This document shows, piece after piece, positions 47,881 through 60,499 of a stretch of 64,000 bases of DNA. The position numbers were made by a program, and so were the translations under genes. The stretch lies in the NCBI GenBank assembly GCA_020226215.1, contig CM035234.1:70883135-70947134 (forward strand). Reading direction: 5' to 3'. This stretch comes from Sindora glabra. Its lineage: Eukaryota > Streptophyta > Magnoliopsida > Fabales > Fabaceae. The notes under the pieces are model-generated. The model was not told where the DNA came from, ran no database searches, and saw only the letters and a program-made list of their open reading frames with translations. How positions within the stretch are numbered: position 1 is the first letter of the stretch; each line of letters starts with the position of its first letter.

Positions 47881-50299
47881 AGGATGTGTTAAATATCTAC
47901 TTATTGGACTACACATTTTTTATTCCAGTTTGAATTCTAGTCAAATAAGAAATCTTATTCTTTGGGAATTTGTTAGTTTGTTTATGATATTAGGATTAGT
48001 TTATTTCTAATTTTATGGGTCAAGAACCTTCCTTTCACCTTGTAAGTAATAGTTTTTTTACTGAGTTACATAAATCCAAGCTTGCTATGTGAAATTTCAA
48101 CATGTAAATATGGTTTTCAAGTTAATCTATCCTTGAACTTTGTTTGCTATTGTCTATTTCTCTTTAATTTTTTCTATCACTTTTACCTTTCCCTAACATC
48201 TCTTATCACATTCCTTGCCTTTTTGTGGTTGCATGTTGCTACTTTGTTTTAATCTATTTCTTTGAGCCCAAATTACTTTTATGAGATTTATTCTACCTAT
48301 GATGATTATGATTTTTGTCATGAAATCCAATCTTTTTTATTGTGTGCTCATCTTACAGTGGAAAAATTATTGGACTCTAATTTAAAATATTATAATATAT
48401 AATGTCTTTTGACTCTAATAATTCTTATCCTCTACATGCAAGGCTTCGACTTATATGTTAGCTAGCTTTAGAAGTAGATACAATATTATTGTGTAATTAT
48501 AGGTACAACTCAAACCTTCAATGGACCAAATCATTTTGGTGAAAGACTTGCCTGTTTAAGAATTTGGTAGCCTTGAAGCATGGGAAGCTCTAACTAGTTC
48601 TGCTAGATGTGTGGCCTACTGTCATGGTGTAAGTTTAGCACCATTGCCTAATTATGGAGATACCAAGGTAATATTCATCTAGTTTGTGTTAAGCAAAAGA
48701 AAATATAAGTTTCCTTTTATTACTATCATGTAGTATAGATGTGTTCACATAAGTTTATATAGGAATTCTATTTCTAGTTTTGTTTTGGAAGACTTGTTAG
48801 AGTATGATGGCCATACTTTTCTACTTGTATGATCATATTAGTTCTTCTTTTAGCTTGTTACTATCAGATATGTATTGTAGATATACAATATTTGGACTTG
48901 ACAATTCGAATTCCACTTGCATTGTGAAATTCTCAAGCATTTGTGTGTGGTGTACTAGGTTTTTGAAGTGGCATGAAAGAATGGAACATATATGTACACT
49001 TCAAGAAAATGTGTTATTTTCAACATTTATTTTATGAAAACTTTAATTTAGTGTAGATAAAAGGTGTGAATTTTAATGCAGAAAAATGATCATGCATAAA
49101 CATTCCACAGATAAAATGTCTGAATTTTAATACTACCTCCATTTTAACACTCTCCCATTTTGTTTTATTTTTTGCAATTTTAAGAAGCTATTTATGCCTA
49201 AACATCTTTTATGTGATGGCAATAATAACTTATTAGTTTTGTGAAATTATTACTAAAATAATGGCAATAGTTAATTGGCCCAAGTTTTTGATAAAACCTT
49301 ATGCTTTATCAATCGAACTATATTATTATTGTGAATCTTTTCCTTATTATCTTTATTTTTTCTAGAATATAAAAAGTATAATAATAAATGCTCAACTTAA
49401 GTCAAAAGCTATGATATAGGATCCATTCTTCATTATTGATGATGGTGTTTAGTTGAAAAATTATTAGATTAATTTGCTAATAATATGTAGGAAATGCCCA
49501 ATCTTGATTAATGCCATCTACTTAATGGTTTTCTTCAAAATCCTCATTGAAATTGAGTTTGATTTTTCATCCTTTACTTGATATCCATATGGTTTTGATC
49601 AAATCCAAAATTTTCCAAGTTCCATTTGTAGTCTCATTTTGGTTGATACCTTTCATTTATTTGAGATGTATAATTGCACTTGTGGGATGTTTAGGTAATG
49701 TGAAGTTAAAAAGCTTTTTAATTATTGACTTGTTGAGTGTTTCATCGCATTTTTGTTGGTAGTCTCATTCCTCTATTTTGTGTTTGTTTTTAGCCTTGAA
49801 AATTTGAAATTTATTAGCTTGTGGACTGTAGTAGGATAAAATTTAAGATTCCTAAATGAAAAAAGGTCATGCTTATTGGACTATGTATAAGGAAATAATT
49901 ATATTGGAAGACTATTGGTATAAAATTTTGATAGGTCATTTTCAATTGGAGTTTATTTTTTTTTTCTATTTCCAAAATTTTGAAGTGGTGAAAATCTGTG
50001 AGAGATTTTGAGGTAGCTAAAATCCGTGGGAAATTCCAGAGCAAAATCTGCTAGAAATCCATGTGAAACTATAATCATGCCTCTAATTCCTATACATTGG
50101 GTCACATCAAAATCAATAAAAAAAGTTGCCCCAAATGACATACATCCCTATAGTGCAACATAGTCAAAATGTTATTGCATCGAAATACACATAACAATCA
50201 AATATAAGTGTAAAACAATGATAGTATCAAATGTAAATTAGTAAAGAAAACAAGTTGATACACATGTGAATTCTATGAACAATATGTGATCTCTACCCC
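47881..50299. other. AT-rich non-coding, no feature recognised
   Basis: Small frames here have no motif and no support. No repeat partner was found. Confidence 0.4.
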
Positions 50300-50309
50300 T
50301 TTAGTACCA

Positions 50310-51517
50310 TGTCATGACCCATACTCAATTGTAATTGCCTTAAAACCCATTACTCAATTTCGACTAGCCTAAAAAATTATGCTATACCTTTCTTATAATG
50401 ATTAGATACATAAACACCTTTCTTGTTGACTAAGCAATATATATACATAGCATTTGAGGAATACATCTATCTTTCCTCCATTAAAAGAAATTTTATACTA
50501 CAATTTGATTGCCTAAGAGGATGTGGCCCTTTCTTAACACATATACTATACTAACAGTTATTGCTTAAGCCAAATCATCTAACTTTTATTGTTTTAGTCT
50601 TTTGGATCATAAAAGCCCTAAAAAGTAACATCACATAAAAAATGGATAAGTCTAAGACTTAATGAGCAAATGTATTAGCACAAATAACAATTTAAGATTT
50701 AATATACATCTCATTAGTCATGAACATGCTACCATTGATTTTTTTATATGAAAGCTCTAAAGTCACCATAATTATGTGCTAATTTCTAATCACTTTAGGT
50801 GGTTGACACCATTAAACTTATTCATTTCTCAAGGATTTCACATCCTCATATCAAGGCATTCATACTTATCTAGAAATGTCAATATAATCTATTACAAGAT
50901 GCTTTCTACATTGCAATCAACAACGTTCTATCTCTCAAAGTGAACAAATAGTAGCATAGTAATAATTACATTTAATGGTTTATAATAATTATAAATTGAA
51001 ATATACACATCTATCATATTACTTTTAAGTCATTCTTATACCTTACATTCCTTTCCATCTTTGTTCCTTCTATACCAACCTTATAACCTAACTTCCTTTT
51101 TACTAAGAATTTATCATTCGGCATTCACATTCACCCCTATCACACAATTCTCATTATGTAAGGATATTCATTTGCCATGTCATGGCACAAATCATGCCTA
51201 TCACATTATCCAGACAACATTATGCCTTAATGTATAGCCACACAACACATGTTCTTGCATAAATATCAATGTGAGAATTTCATTATCATATAACATGAGG
51301 TACAATATTTCAACCTCTTAATTTCAAATCACCCATAATGTATCCATGCCTTCACATGACATATGACATCTCCTTTTTAAGTGTTTCATGTAATAAAGAT
51401 CATTTTTAGGTTTTTTAGATTGGCCCTTAATCCATTACCTTATCATTTGATGCAATACACCAATTAGTTGTGAAAAACATAGTAACAATAGGTAGTTATT
51501 CTAGCTCCAATGGCTAG
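50310..51517 (-). mobile_element. Candidate gypsy LTR on the - strand
   Basis: On the - strand this block ends TATGGGTCATGACA, followed by TGGTACTAAA, which resembles a degraded initiator-Met primer site. The terminus is the same type as at 1675-1686. No partner repeat is present in the window and the other end abuts the non-coding element at 51518, which may have inserted in or next to it. Confidence 0.35.
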
Positions 51518-52284
51518 TGTCATAGGCCAGTGGCTCTCCTGCTAAAACTGTGTCGCGCATGCTTGTCACTCTTGGTCAACATGCCAACCTTCCAACGTTA
51601 AACCCTCATTTGGCACGCTTAGGTAAAGATAACAGGACATCAAAGATTTATCACCTATATAATAAGTCTTATGTGTAAATGTCCACATGCTAATATTGTA
51701 TGTCGCTAAAGCACCCACACATACTAGATCACAGGATCCTTCCACACAGGAAGTCTTCATGCACTACGGATTGAAGGGACAATTGAATAAGGAGAGGGAC
51801 ACTCCGTTCGCTTGGTTTATGCCTCATTCCATAGTTTTGAGTGTGTAGAGGGATGGCCATAAGCTAACACACTCTGTCCCTAGCTCAGTGTCCAAGCACC
51901 CCACAGGCCCTTAGCACACTCCACCCCCTTAAACAGCATTTTGAACAAAAGGCTTTCCATAGGAAAATGACATACTTTTTTTGAGTTATCATAAGCCCTT
52001 TTCACCATGCTCTGAGTGTCCAATTGTCACAAAAACCAGCTGACATGAAGATAAAAATGTGAAGATTCTAAATATGGGCTTCTTAAACTCCTTCACTTCT
52101 CAAACCCTTCCAAAATGATCAAATACCACTAAACTTGAAAAAATTAGGAAAAATAGTATATAAGCCGGATTGATCCCAAATTTTAGCCACAAGACCTTCG
52201 TAACATGTTAGATTTTTTCACCAAGTCTCGTCTAAATCCAAGTATGTTTGCCTATTGAATTGTCACAACTGCCAGATTATGACA
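51518..52284 (-). repeat. 3' LTR of the non-coding element
   Basis: Starts TGTCATAATCTGG and ends TATGACA on the - strand. Confidence 0.8.
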
Positions 52285-53745
52285 CTCTCCCCCACTTCAA
52301 ATGTCAATGCCCTCATTGACGCCTCAATTTGACATGGCTCTAGTCTTCATCCTACTTCATTGAGTTACTCCCTTAACTATCTCAAAGCCTGTCTCTTTGA
52401 GCATTATGAAATATTTCCCTCGTCTCGAAGTTAGGCTATTTGTTGCCTTTACAACATAGGTACTTAGCAAAATACATCATCCACAAAGTCACTTGAAGGG
52501 CTACCTCTGTAGTCACCTTTCAAAGTGCCCTAACACTCTTTCCAGTGCCGCTATCCCACATAGCTCTCCCGAACTCATTACCTCCATAACTTGTTCGATG
52601 GGTAGTTGCCTCTGCAACTTATGCTCATTACCTCCGCAGATTGCACTATTGCCACCTTCCCGCTTAAATGTGTGCCAACTCTATGGCTTGTGACAAATGC
52701 TTAGTACTTTGAATCACTTATTAATAGGTATCTTGCACCAAGTGTCCTATTACACCTATACAGGAGATAAGACTTATGCTGGACTGTCACAGAGAAGGCG
52801 AACCTTGCTCCCCAGCTACTCCTTTGCATTTCAGTCAATTTATTGCACTAGGCCATGCCAATTACACTCCTGATCGGATCCTCTGATCCTCTCTCGATCA
52901 ATGCCCTCTGGTATATCACCGGCCATCATAGCCTACCTCGAAGTTTGACACTCATTAGCATTGTGGTCCTCACGACCACTCCTTAGCGTGCGTCCTCTAA
53001 TGACTTTATGAATACATCTTCTAATGGCTCCCCCACTTCAACTCATAGAAGGGGGTTGAGCATAAAGCACCATCCGCTTTAGCTCCTATGCAGCACTGAT
53101 TCCTCCGAATCTTTGCCAAGCCCTTTAGCTATAATGCTCCCCCAAGCAATACGAGTGATCCCTCTAGATCATCTTAACACGATATGGAATACTCCCACTA
53201 GAGCAAACTACTTTGCACTTTGGTAATGCTCCTTTGAGCAATTGGACGATCTCTCAGAACCTCCTTGACATGATTTTGGACCACTTCCTCTAGAATAATC
53301 TGCTCATGCCCTCCAACTATGGTCACGCCTACTGGTACGATTGATGACTTCACCCTTCGATTCCACCAAGGCTTATCCCATCGGATTAGCTGTCAATTCC
53401 CTTATCTCACTGGACGGTGGTTTGCATCCCTCAATGCCACTACTATGAATGAGTGCATAACTAATGTCCCATGCACAACCGACAAACAAGATAGCCCACT
53501 TGGCACAAATGCTTAGGCCTAATGTATAAATCCTCAATCACCCAGTATGTACCATTCCCTGGGTCACTGGCTTCTCGAGACAATCCAATCTCTTGCACCC
53601 TCTGGTCAAGTCTTTAGCAATGACACCACCGAGTTTGTGAGAATAATAGCTTCACATATACCATATATTAAGGGACAAGCCGCATTTAACCAATTGTGCC
53701 TACCCGATCATGGCCCTCTGGCGTAAACTGAGTTTTGATACCAAA

Positions 53746-54513
53746 TGTCACTGGCTAATGACTCTCCGACCAAAACTATGTGGCGCATGCTTGCCACTCT
53801 TGGCCAACATGTCAACCTTCCAACATTAAATTCTCGTTTGGCATGCTTGGGTAAAGATAATGGGATATCGAAGACTTATTGCCCATATTACAAGTCCCAT
53901 GTATAATATGTCCGCACACTAATATTGTATGTCAATGAAGCACCTATGCATATTGGACCGCAGGATCCTTCCACACAAAAAGCCTTCGTGCATTACGGAT
54001 TGAAAGAGATAATTAAATAGGGAGAAGGACACTCCGTTTGCTTAGTTTATGCCTCATTCCATAACTTTGAATATGTAGGGGGATGGCCACAAGCTAACAC
54101 ACTTTATCCCTAACTCAATGTCCAGGCACCCCGCAGGCCTTTGGCACACTCCAGCCCCTTAAAGAGCATTTTAAACAAAAGGCTTCCCACAAGAAGATGA
54201 CATACTTTTTTCGAGTTATCATAAGCCCTTTTTGCCATACTTTGGGTGTCCGATTATCACGAAAACCAACCAACACAAAGATAAAAATGCAAGGATTTGA
54301 AATATGGGCTTCTTGAACTCTTTTGGTTCTTGAACCCTTTCAAAATGACTAAAATACCCTCAAACTTAAAAAAATTGGAAAAAATAGTACACAAGCTAGA
54401 TTGATCCCAAATTTTAGTAACAAAACCTTTGTAACATGTTAGATTTTTCCACCAAGTCTCGCTTGAATCTAAGCATATTTGCCTATCGAATTGTCACAAC
54501 TACCAGATTTCCA
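53746..54513 (-). repeat. 5' LTR of the non-coding element
   Basis: Starts TGGAAATCTGGTAG and ends AGTGACA on the - strand; collinear with the 3' LTR throughout. Confidence 0.8.
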
Positions 54514-56465
54514 TTTGCAAAATTCACTATTCATAGGGGCTTATATTACCACCAAATTTATTCCTTACCCACTTTTAATTACCAAGACATCTATACTCAC
54601 CATAAAATCATAGTTTGATCCATTTTCATTATTAGATTATATCCATTTTACCATCAAATCAAGATTTTCTAGAAATATAAAATATTAACCAATATTCATC
54701 AATGTATATACCTTTGAGAAAATTATGATTTGAGCTAAAATATTCACTCATCTAACTTAGAGAAAGGTTGGGAAGATATAACTTCAATCCAATGTTGAAA
54801 AAGCTACATTGGACAGGCTAGTCTAGCCGAAAAAATTAATGACTAACCCACTTTCTAGTTTGCTTCTTTTTCAAAACCATTAGTCAAAAAACTGACAGAA
54901 TAATCGGTGAACTCATCATGACTCATTGAAATCCTTTAAACCATCCATTGTTAAGGCGATCTAAGAAGGTTCAATTATGCAGAAAAAAATTCCATATCCA
55001 TAACTCATAGTTATAAATGAAACACATCCCAAGTGTAGAAATTGAATTTAGACTGGATTAAACAAAATGAAAAATAATAGTTCACCAGTTTATCAAATTG
55101 CAAAAGAAAAAAAAAGAAAAAAATATGATGGTTGAGCTCTGACATTTGCATGCCAACAGCTCCACTGTTAATGTCTAAATTTTTTATTGTGTAACGGCAT
55201 CGAGTCTCTAGTTGTGAGCTATGAAGAGAAAGAGGAAGATGGAAGATGGTAGGAGCTTTAATAACGTGTTTGCATGTGAAGACTGAATATTGAAAACTAG
55301 GTCTTTTCTTGCAATAGTTAAACCCTTTTACTAGTTAGGCCAGAAAACATTCGTAAAAAGAATTGGTCTAGTTACTTAAGTAAGAGAGAGGTAATATTAT
55401 ATATATATATTAAAGAGTGTTATCATTAATTTAAAATCTTTGGATTGAGTTAGTTTTAGATCACCCGTTAAAAAAATTGAGCTAATAAAATACTATAGCA
55501 AAATATTCAATATTAAAATAAAATTTTATTATTAAGTTAATATATTAATTTTCATAGTTATATGCAAATTTATAATTTTATTTCATAATTAATAAATGTT
55601 AACATACAATATTTTAATATATATTTTAAATTCCATTAAACCAGAGTTCAATTCTAATTAAACCATTAAACCTTAAATCGTTGAATAGATCGACCAATCT
55701 ATTTTTTAAAATAAAATATTGCTTCAATCATTTGAAATAGTTTCCTTTGTTGGAAATGGAGGGTTATGTGGGCCATCATTGACCCCGAATTGCAGTATTG
55801 TCAACCAGATAAATTCTTATTCTCATTATACAGAGAGCTCAATTGACTAGAATCTCATAAGTTCTGAATTAGGATTTGCTTTTGACATTGGAATGGTTTT
55901 CCTACCCCTCTTATTTTGGAAGCAATTGAGATTGTGGTATTGGAAACTTGTCGATGACATTCTTTATCACATCTTCCCTCAACTAGATTTTGAACATGAA
56001 TGTCGTGATAGCAAAAATTACAGAACTCTAAGGTGGAAGCCATACTGAATTGAGTTGTAGGAGCATAAAACATCAACAAATTGTTCATCATCTCACTGAT
56101 TTCTTTACACTGTGAAATGTATGAATGTTGATGAAAATGTTGAAAAGTTAGTTATGTTCTGACTATGGCCTTTTACACTTAATGACATCAATAGTTGCTA
56201 CTTTTTCCTAACTCAATGCACATGACTCTGTCATTTTAGTTTCAATTATAAAGTTGCTACGATTCGCATTTTATAACATTACTGATTACTTTGCCTTTAA
56301 AACTTGTGCACATGATTTTCTCATTTTTGTTTGAGTTATGAAATTGTGTAACAAAAATAGACCAGTAATAAGATCTTAAGTTTCTATTCAATTTCTTTTT
56401 TTTATCAATAAGGATATTATTTTTTTTTTCAATCCTTGTAGTTCATAAATCACCAATGAGGGTAG
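54514..56465. other. Non-coding, with one unexplained small open frame
   Basis: Mostly AT-rich with no recognised repeat. A 78-codon - strand frame (56091-55855) is unusual in being Cys/His-rich (FCNFCYHDIHV, RCDKECHRQVS) in less AT-rich DNA, but no family was recognised and no neighbouring exon was found, so it is not called a gene. Confidence 0.4.
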
Positions 56466-56470
56466 AAAAC

Positions 56471-57095
56471 TGATGAAATAAGATGGATCTTAAATTGGAT
56501 TTCAAACAATAAAAAAGAAAAAGATAAAGGATGGGTGCCACAATCACATATTGATAAGCTAAAGGAACGATCGTCACAAGAGGGGACCTCTTAATAAGAT
56601 CAAATATAATTGACTCACTCAAGAACCTAAGAGTCATAAGCTCTCAATCTCAAATTGTATTCAAAACTAAATAAAAATTTATTTACAAGAGCTTATATAT
56701 GACCAACCCCTATAATCCATCATGTGCAAACCTTAACGGGCCTTTTACACTAACAATCCTAATTCTAATTCACCTAAATAAAATAACAAGTCTTCATGCT
56801 AAAATAATTCTAAAAACAAGTCTCGGCCCATATGGCCCATTTATTACAAAAATACTAAACTAAGTAAATTAACTAAATGCTAATGGATTCATTAGAGCCC
56901 ATGTCTTCCAAATATACACAATTGACCATCTTGGATTCTTTTAATTCTAAATTGGGCCTACTTTCAAATAGGGTAGCAACTATCTTTTCTAGGTCTCCCT
57001 TTATTCTCTTTGCCTTTGCTTTTATCATTAGTCCTTGAAGTCCTTCAAATTCCTTCAGACCTTTATCTTCAATAGGCCTTCTTAGATTCTCATCA
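56471..57095 (-). repeat. 3' LTR of the CRM-like gypsy element
   Basis: 625 bp partner of 62761-63385. It contains the last 74 codons of the pol frame. Confidence 0.9.
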
Positions 57096-58420
57096 ACCCC
57101 TCCTTCTTCAAGAGAATTCGCCCTCAAATTTGACTCTTCATCACCTACATCAAAGAGAGATAAATCAGAAACATTAAAAGTAGCGCATACACCATACTCA
57201 CCTGGTAAGTCCACTTTGTATGCATTATCCTCAATTCTCTCTAAGACTTGGAATGGTCCGTCCCCTTTTGGTTGAAGCTTTGATTTCCTTTGCATAGGAA
57301 ATCTTTCCTTGCGCATATGTATCCAAACCCAATCTCCGGGTTCAAATACCATTTTCTTTCTTCCCTTGTTGGCATATTTTGCTTGTTGCTCTACTTTCTT
57401 TTCAATTTGAGCATTCACCTTTTCATGCAACTTTCTAACAAATTCAGCTTTGGCATTTCCATCCTTACACACTAAAGATGAAACATTAGGCAATGGAAAC
57501 AAATCAAGTGGGGTAAGGGGATTAAATCTATAAATAACCTCAAATGGTGAATGCATGGTAGTCAAATGAGATGTCCTATTATATGCAAATTCAATGTGAG
57601 GCAAACATTCTTCCCATGATTTGAGATTTTTCCTGATCATATCCCTAAGAAGAGTAGTCAAGGTACGGTTTACCACCTCTGTTTGTCCATCTGTTTGTGG
57701 GTGACATGTGGTAGAGAATAGAAGTTTAGTTCCAAGCTTTTGCCATAGGATCCTCCAGAAGTGACTCAAAAACTTAGAGTCTCTATCCGAAACTATGCTT
57801 CTTGGCAATCCATGCAACCTCACAATTTCGTTGAAATACAAGTCCATAAAATGTGTAACATCATCTACTTTCCTATATGGAACAAAATGGGCCATCTTTG
57901 AGAAGTGGTCCACAACCACAAATATGGAGTCCTTACCATTCTTTGTCCTTGGCAAACCTATAATGAAATCCATAAAAATATCAGTTTAAGGGTAATTTGG
58001 CACAGGTAATGAAGTATAAAGGCCATAAGGTTGTACCTTGGATTTAGCCCTCTTGCACACAATGCACTTTTTACAAAATTGGTAAACATTATATTTCATT
58101 CCAGGCCAAAAGAAGTGTTCTTGCAGGCTTATTAAGGTTTTAGGTTCACCAAAGTTCCCCATTAAACCACCCTCATGGGCTTCTTTCACAAGCAAATCAT
58201 GAATTGAGCATTTAGACACATATAATTTATTCCCCTTAAACAGATATCCTTCATGCTTATAAAACCCATCATGAGCCCCCTTTTCACAAAACACATATAA
58301 TCTAGCAAAATCAACATCATGCACATAAAGTTCCTTTACATGTTTAAATCCAAGCAATTTTACATCAAGCATAGAAAGCAAAACATAATGCCTAGATAAA
58401 GCATCAACCACTACATTCAT
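56873..58420 (-). pseudogene. Gypsy integrase with C-terminal tail running into the LTR
   Basis: The 58420-57986 frame holds the zinc-binding domain: HDLLVKEAHEGGLMGNFGEP (HH pair) and CKKCIVCKRAKSKVQPYGLY (CC pair). After a stop near 57983 the 366-codon frame from 57973 holds the catalytic core: MDFIIGLPRTKNGKDSIFVV (first Asp), IVSDRDSKFLSHFWRILW (second Asp), and ending in the Glu of HPQTDGQTEVVNRTL; then the GPY/F-like module PFQVLERIEDNAYKVDLPG. The tail SLEEGGVDENLRRP passes through the polypurine tract (codons EEGG) into the 3' LTR and ends at 56873. Its 'AKAKRIKGDLEKIV' block resembles the 'GPMTRARAK' block of CRM-type integrases, and no classical chromodomain is visible. Confidence 0.85.
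57096..57109 (-). other. Polypurine tract of the CRM-like element, inside the pol frame
   Basis: GAAGAAGGAGGGGT on the - strand directly before the 3' LTR; it encodes Glu-Glu-Gly-Gly. Confidence 0.85.
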
Positions 58421-58501
58421 TTTACCTTGCTTATGCTTAATAACATAAGGAAACTGTTCTAGGAACTCTACCTAGTTAATATGCCTTTTATTTAATTTCC
58501 C

Positions 58502-58850
58502 TTAACCCTTGAGATATTTCAATGATTCATGGTCATTATGGATCACAAACTCTTTAGGTAAAAGATAATGTTGCCATGTTTGAAGTGCCCTAATTAAAGT
58601 AGAGAGTTCTTTATCATAAGTAGGATACTTCAAACATGTTCCACTAATCTTTTCACCAAAGTAAGCAATGGGGTGCCCTTCTTGCGTCAAAACAGCCTCT
58701 ATCCCTACATTAGATGCATCACACTCTAATTTAAATGATTTAGCAAAATTAGGAAGTGCAAGTATGGGTGCATGCATAAGCTTATCTTTTAATGTATTAA
58801 AAGCTTCTTGTTATTCTCTTTCCTATTTAAAACCCACATTTTTCTTGACA
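58502..58850 (-). pseudogene. Gypsy RNase H domain remnant
   Basis: From 58777 the frame reads MHAPILALPNFAKSFKLECD, ASNVGIEAVLTQEGHPIAYF, and later YPTYDKELSTLIRALQTW and IHNDHESLKYL. This is the gypsy RNase H pattern 'P.LalPdf.k.F.le.DAS..GiGaVL.Q...piay.s' with catalytic Asp (ECDAS), Glu (DKEL) and Asp (HNDHESL) in place. It starts out of frame with the reverse transcriptase upstream. Confidence 0.85.
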
Positions 58851-58852
58851 AC

Positions 58853-59560
58853 TTAATTTAAGGATGTATCAATGGTGCTAAAATCTATCATAAAGCGCCT
58901 ATAAAAGCTTGCTAACCCATGAAAGCTCCTTACCTCACTCATGGTCTTAGGGGTTAGCCAATCTTTAATGGCTTTAATCTTTTCCTCATTTACATGCACA
59001 TCTTTGGAATTAACCACAAAGCCAAGAAAAATTACATGATCCTTACAAAATGTACACTTTTCAATATTTGCATACAATTGTTCATGCCTCATGACTTCTA
59101 ACACACACCTTAAATGTAACACATGCTCATCAAAAGATTTGCTGTAAACTAAGATATCATCAAAGTAAACAACAACAAATTAGCCTAAGAAGTTTCTAAG
59201 CACATGATTCATTAGACGCATGAAAGTACTTTCAGCCCAAATGGCATAACCAACCATTCATACAACCCATATTTAGTCTTAAAAGCTATTTTCCATTCAT
59301 CCTCCTCTCTTATTCTTATTTGGTGATATTCACTCTTAAGATCAATCTTAGAAAAGTAACAAACACCAAACAATTCATCAAGTAAATCATCTAAACGAGA
59401 TATGGGGTGTCTATACTTTACAGTGATATTGTTGATGGCACGACAATCAATGCACATCCTCTTGTTTCCATCTTTCTTGGGTACTAGGATGATCGGTACA
59501 ACACAAGGGCTTAAGCTTTCCTTCACCTATCCTTTCTCTAGCATTCCTTCTACTTGTTTC
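58853..59560 (-). pseudogene. Gypsy reverse transcriptase remnant
   Basis: The frame 59526-59212 contains PIILVPKKDGNKRMCIDCRA, INNITVKYRHPISRLDDLLD and YFSKIDLKSEYHQIRIREED, the classic gypsy blocks with the first catalytic Asp in KIDL. After a frame change, VYFDDILVYS (about 59165-59135) carries the second motif, with Tyr-Phe-Asp-Asp. The frame 59122-58853 continues with ANIEKCTFCKDHVIFLGFVV and LASFYRRFMIDFSTI. Several stops separate these blocks. Confidence 0.9.
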
Positions 59561-60144
59561 TGGATCTCTTAAGTTTCTTAAGGATTGCTTCTATATGTAG
59601 GCTAGTTGGGTAATGTTGCTCCCAGAATCAAGTCAATTTGATTTTCTATCCCTCTAATTGGAGGTAGACCATTAGGCACTTCCTTGGGGAAGACATCTTC
59701 AAATTCCTACAAAAGAGAAGAAACACCACTAGGAAAAGTATTATTAGCAAAAGGATCAATTAATTCATCATGAGGACTTTCTTTACACAAAAGTAAATAC
59801 ATAAGTTGAGAGGCTAACAAAGCTTTCCTCACTTTTTTCCCTTTCTTTTTAAGTTTGCCGTTAAACTCACTCTTTTTCTTTTTAATTTTTCTCTCATCTT
59901 TTCTCTCTTACTCTCTTTTCAACCTTATAGTTGTTTGATCCTCACACACTTGACTAGGAGTCATGGGTACTAAAGTGATTTTGCACCCTCTATGTATAAA
60001 TGTAAACTTATTGGAATGACCATCATGAATGGCTTTCTTATCAAACTGCTAAAGTCTTCCCAAGAGGATATGGCTTGCTTCCATAGGCACTACATCACAC
60101 AAGGCTTCATCTTCATACTTACCAATAGAAAAAGCAATCAAAAC

Positions 60145-60496
60145 TTACTTATCAACAACTAACTCCCCTTCATCATTCAACCATTGTAGCTTATAGGGCT
60201 TGGGATGAGTAGTAGTGAGATACAATTTTTCAACAAGCCTAACACTAGTTATATTGGTATAACTACCGCTATCAACAATAAGAAAACAAACCTTCCTAAG
60301 TACCAAGCATTTTGAATGAAAGATATTTTCTCTTTGTGTAGTCATCCTCCTTGGCTAAACTACCTAAGAGATGTCTCACCATAAGTAAGTCTCCCCTATG
60401 GCAAAAAGCTTCATACTCATTATCTTCTTCTCTTGGAGCATGTGATGATGTAGATGAACTCTCACTTAAGATCTCACCATTCTCCTTCAAAATCAT
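60145..60496 (-). pseudogene. Gypsy protease region remnant
   Basis: The frame 60345-60145 contains VCFLIVDSGSYTNITSVRLV, the retropepsin active site (DSGS in place of the usual DSGA/DSGS) with the downstream 'N..s..lV..L' helix, and then LQWLNDEGELVV. The overlapping frame 60496-60296 is the linker between zinc knuckle and protease, shifted by one base. Confidence 0.8.
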
Positions 60497-60499
60497 GGT

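Larger units (their letters stand above)
51518..54513 (-). mobile_element. Complete non-autonomous LTR element without coding capacity
   Basis: LTRs of 767 bp (51518-52284) and 768 bp (53746-54513) enclose 1.46 kb. On the - strand the internal region starts with TTTGGTATCAAAACTC, a primer site close to the initiator-Met type, and ends with the polypurine tract AAGTGGGGGAGAG next to the 3' LTR. The internal part is more GC-rich than its surroundings but has no frame longer than about 65 codons and no gag or pol motif. It is homologous to the truncated copy at 1687-3324. LTRs over 700 bp with a non-coding core fit the LARD-type class better than TRIM. No target duplication could be recognised. 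Confidence 0.8.

Noticed and set aside
53319..53516. 65-codon frame inside the 51518-54513 element as a possible gag
   Set aside because: It runs on the strand opposite to the element and has no gag motif.
55855..56091. Cys/His-rich 78-codon frame on the - strand
   Set aside because: Suggestive composition but spacing fits no zinc-binding module that I recognise, and there is no supporting exon or promoter.
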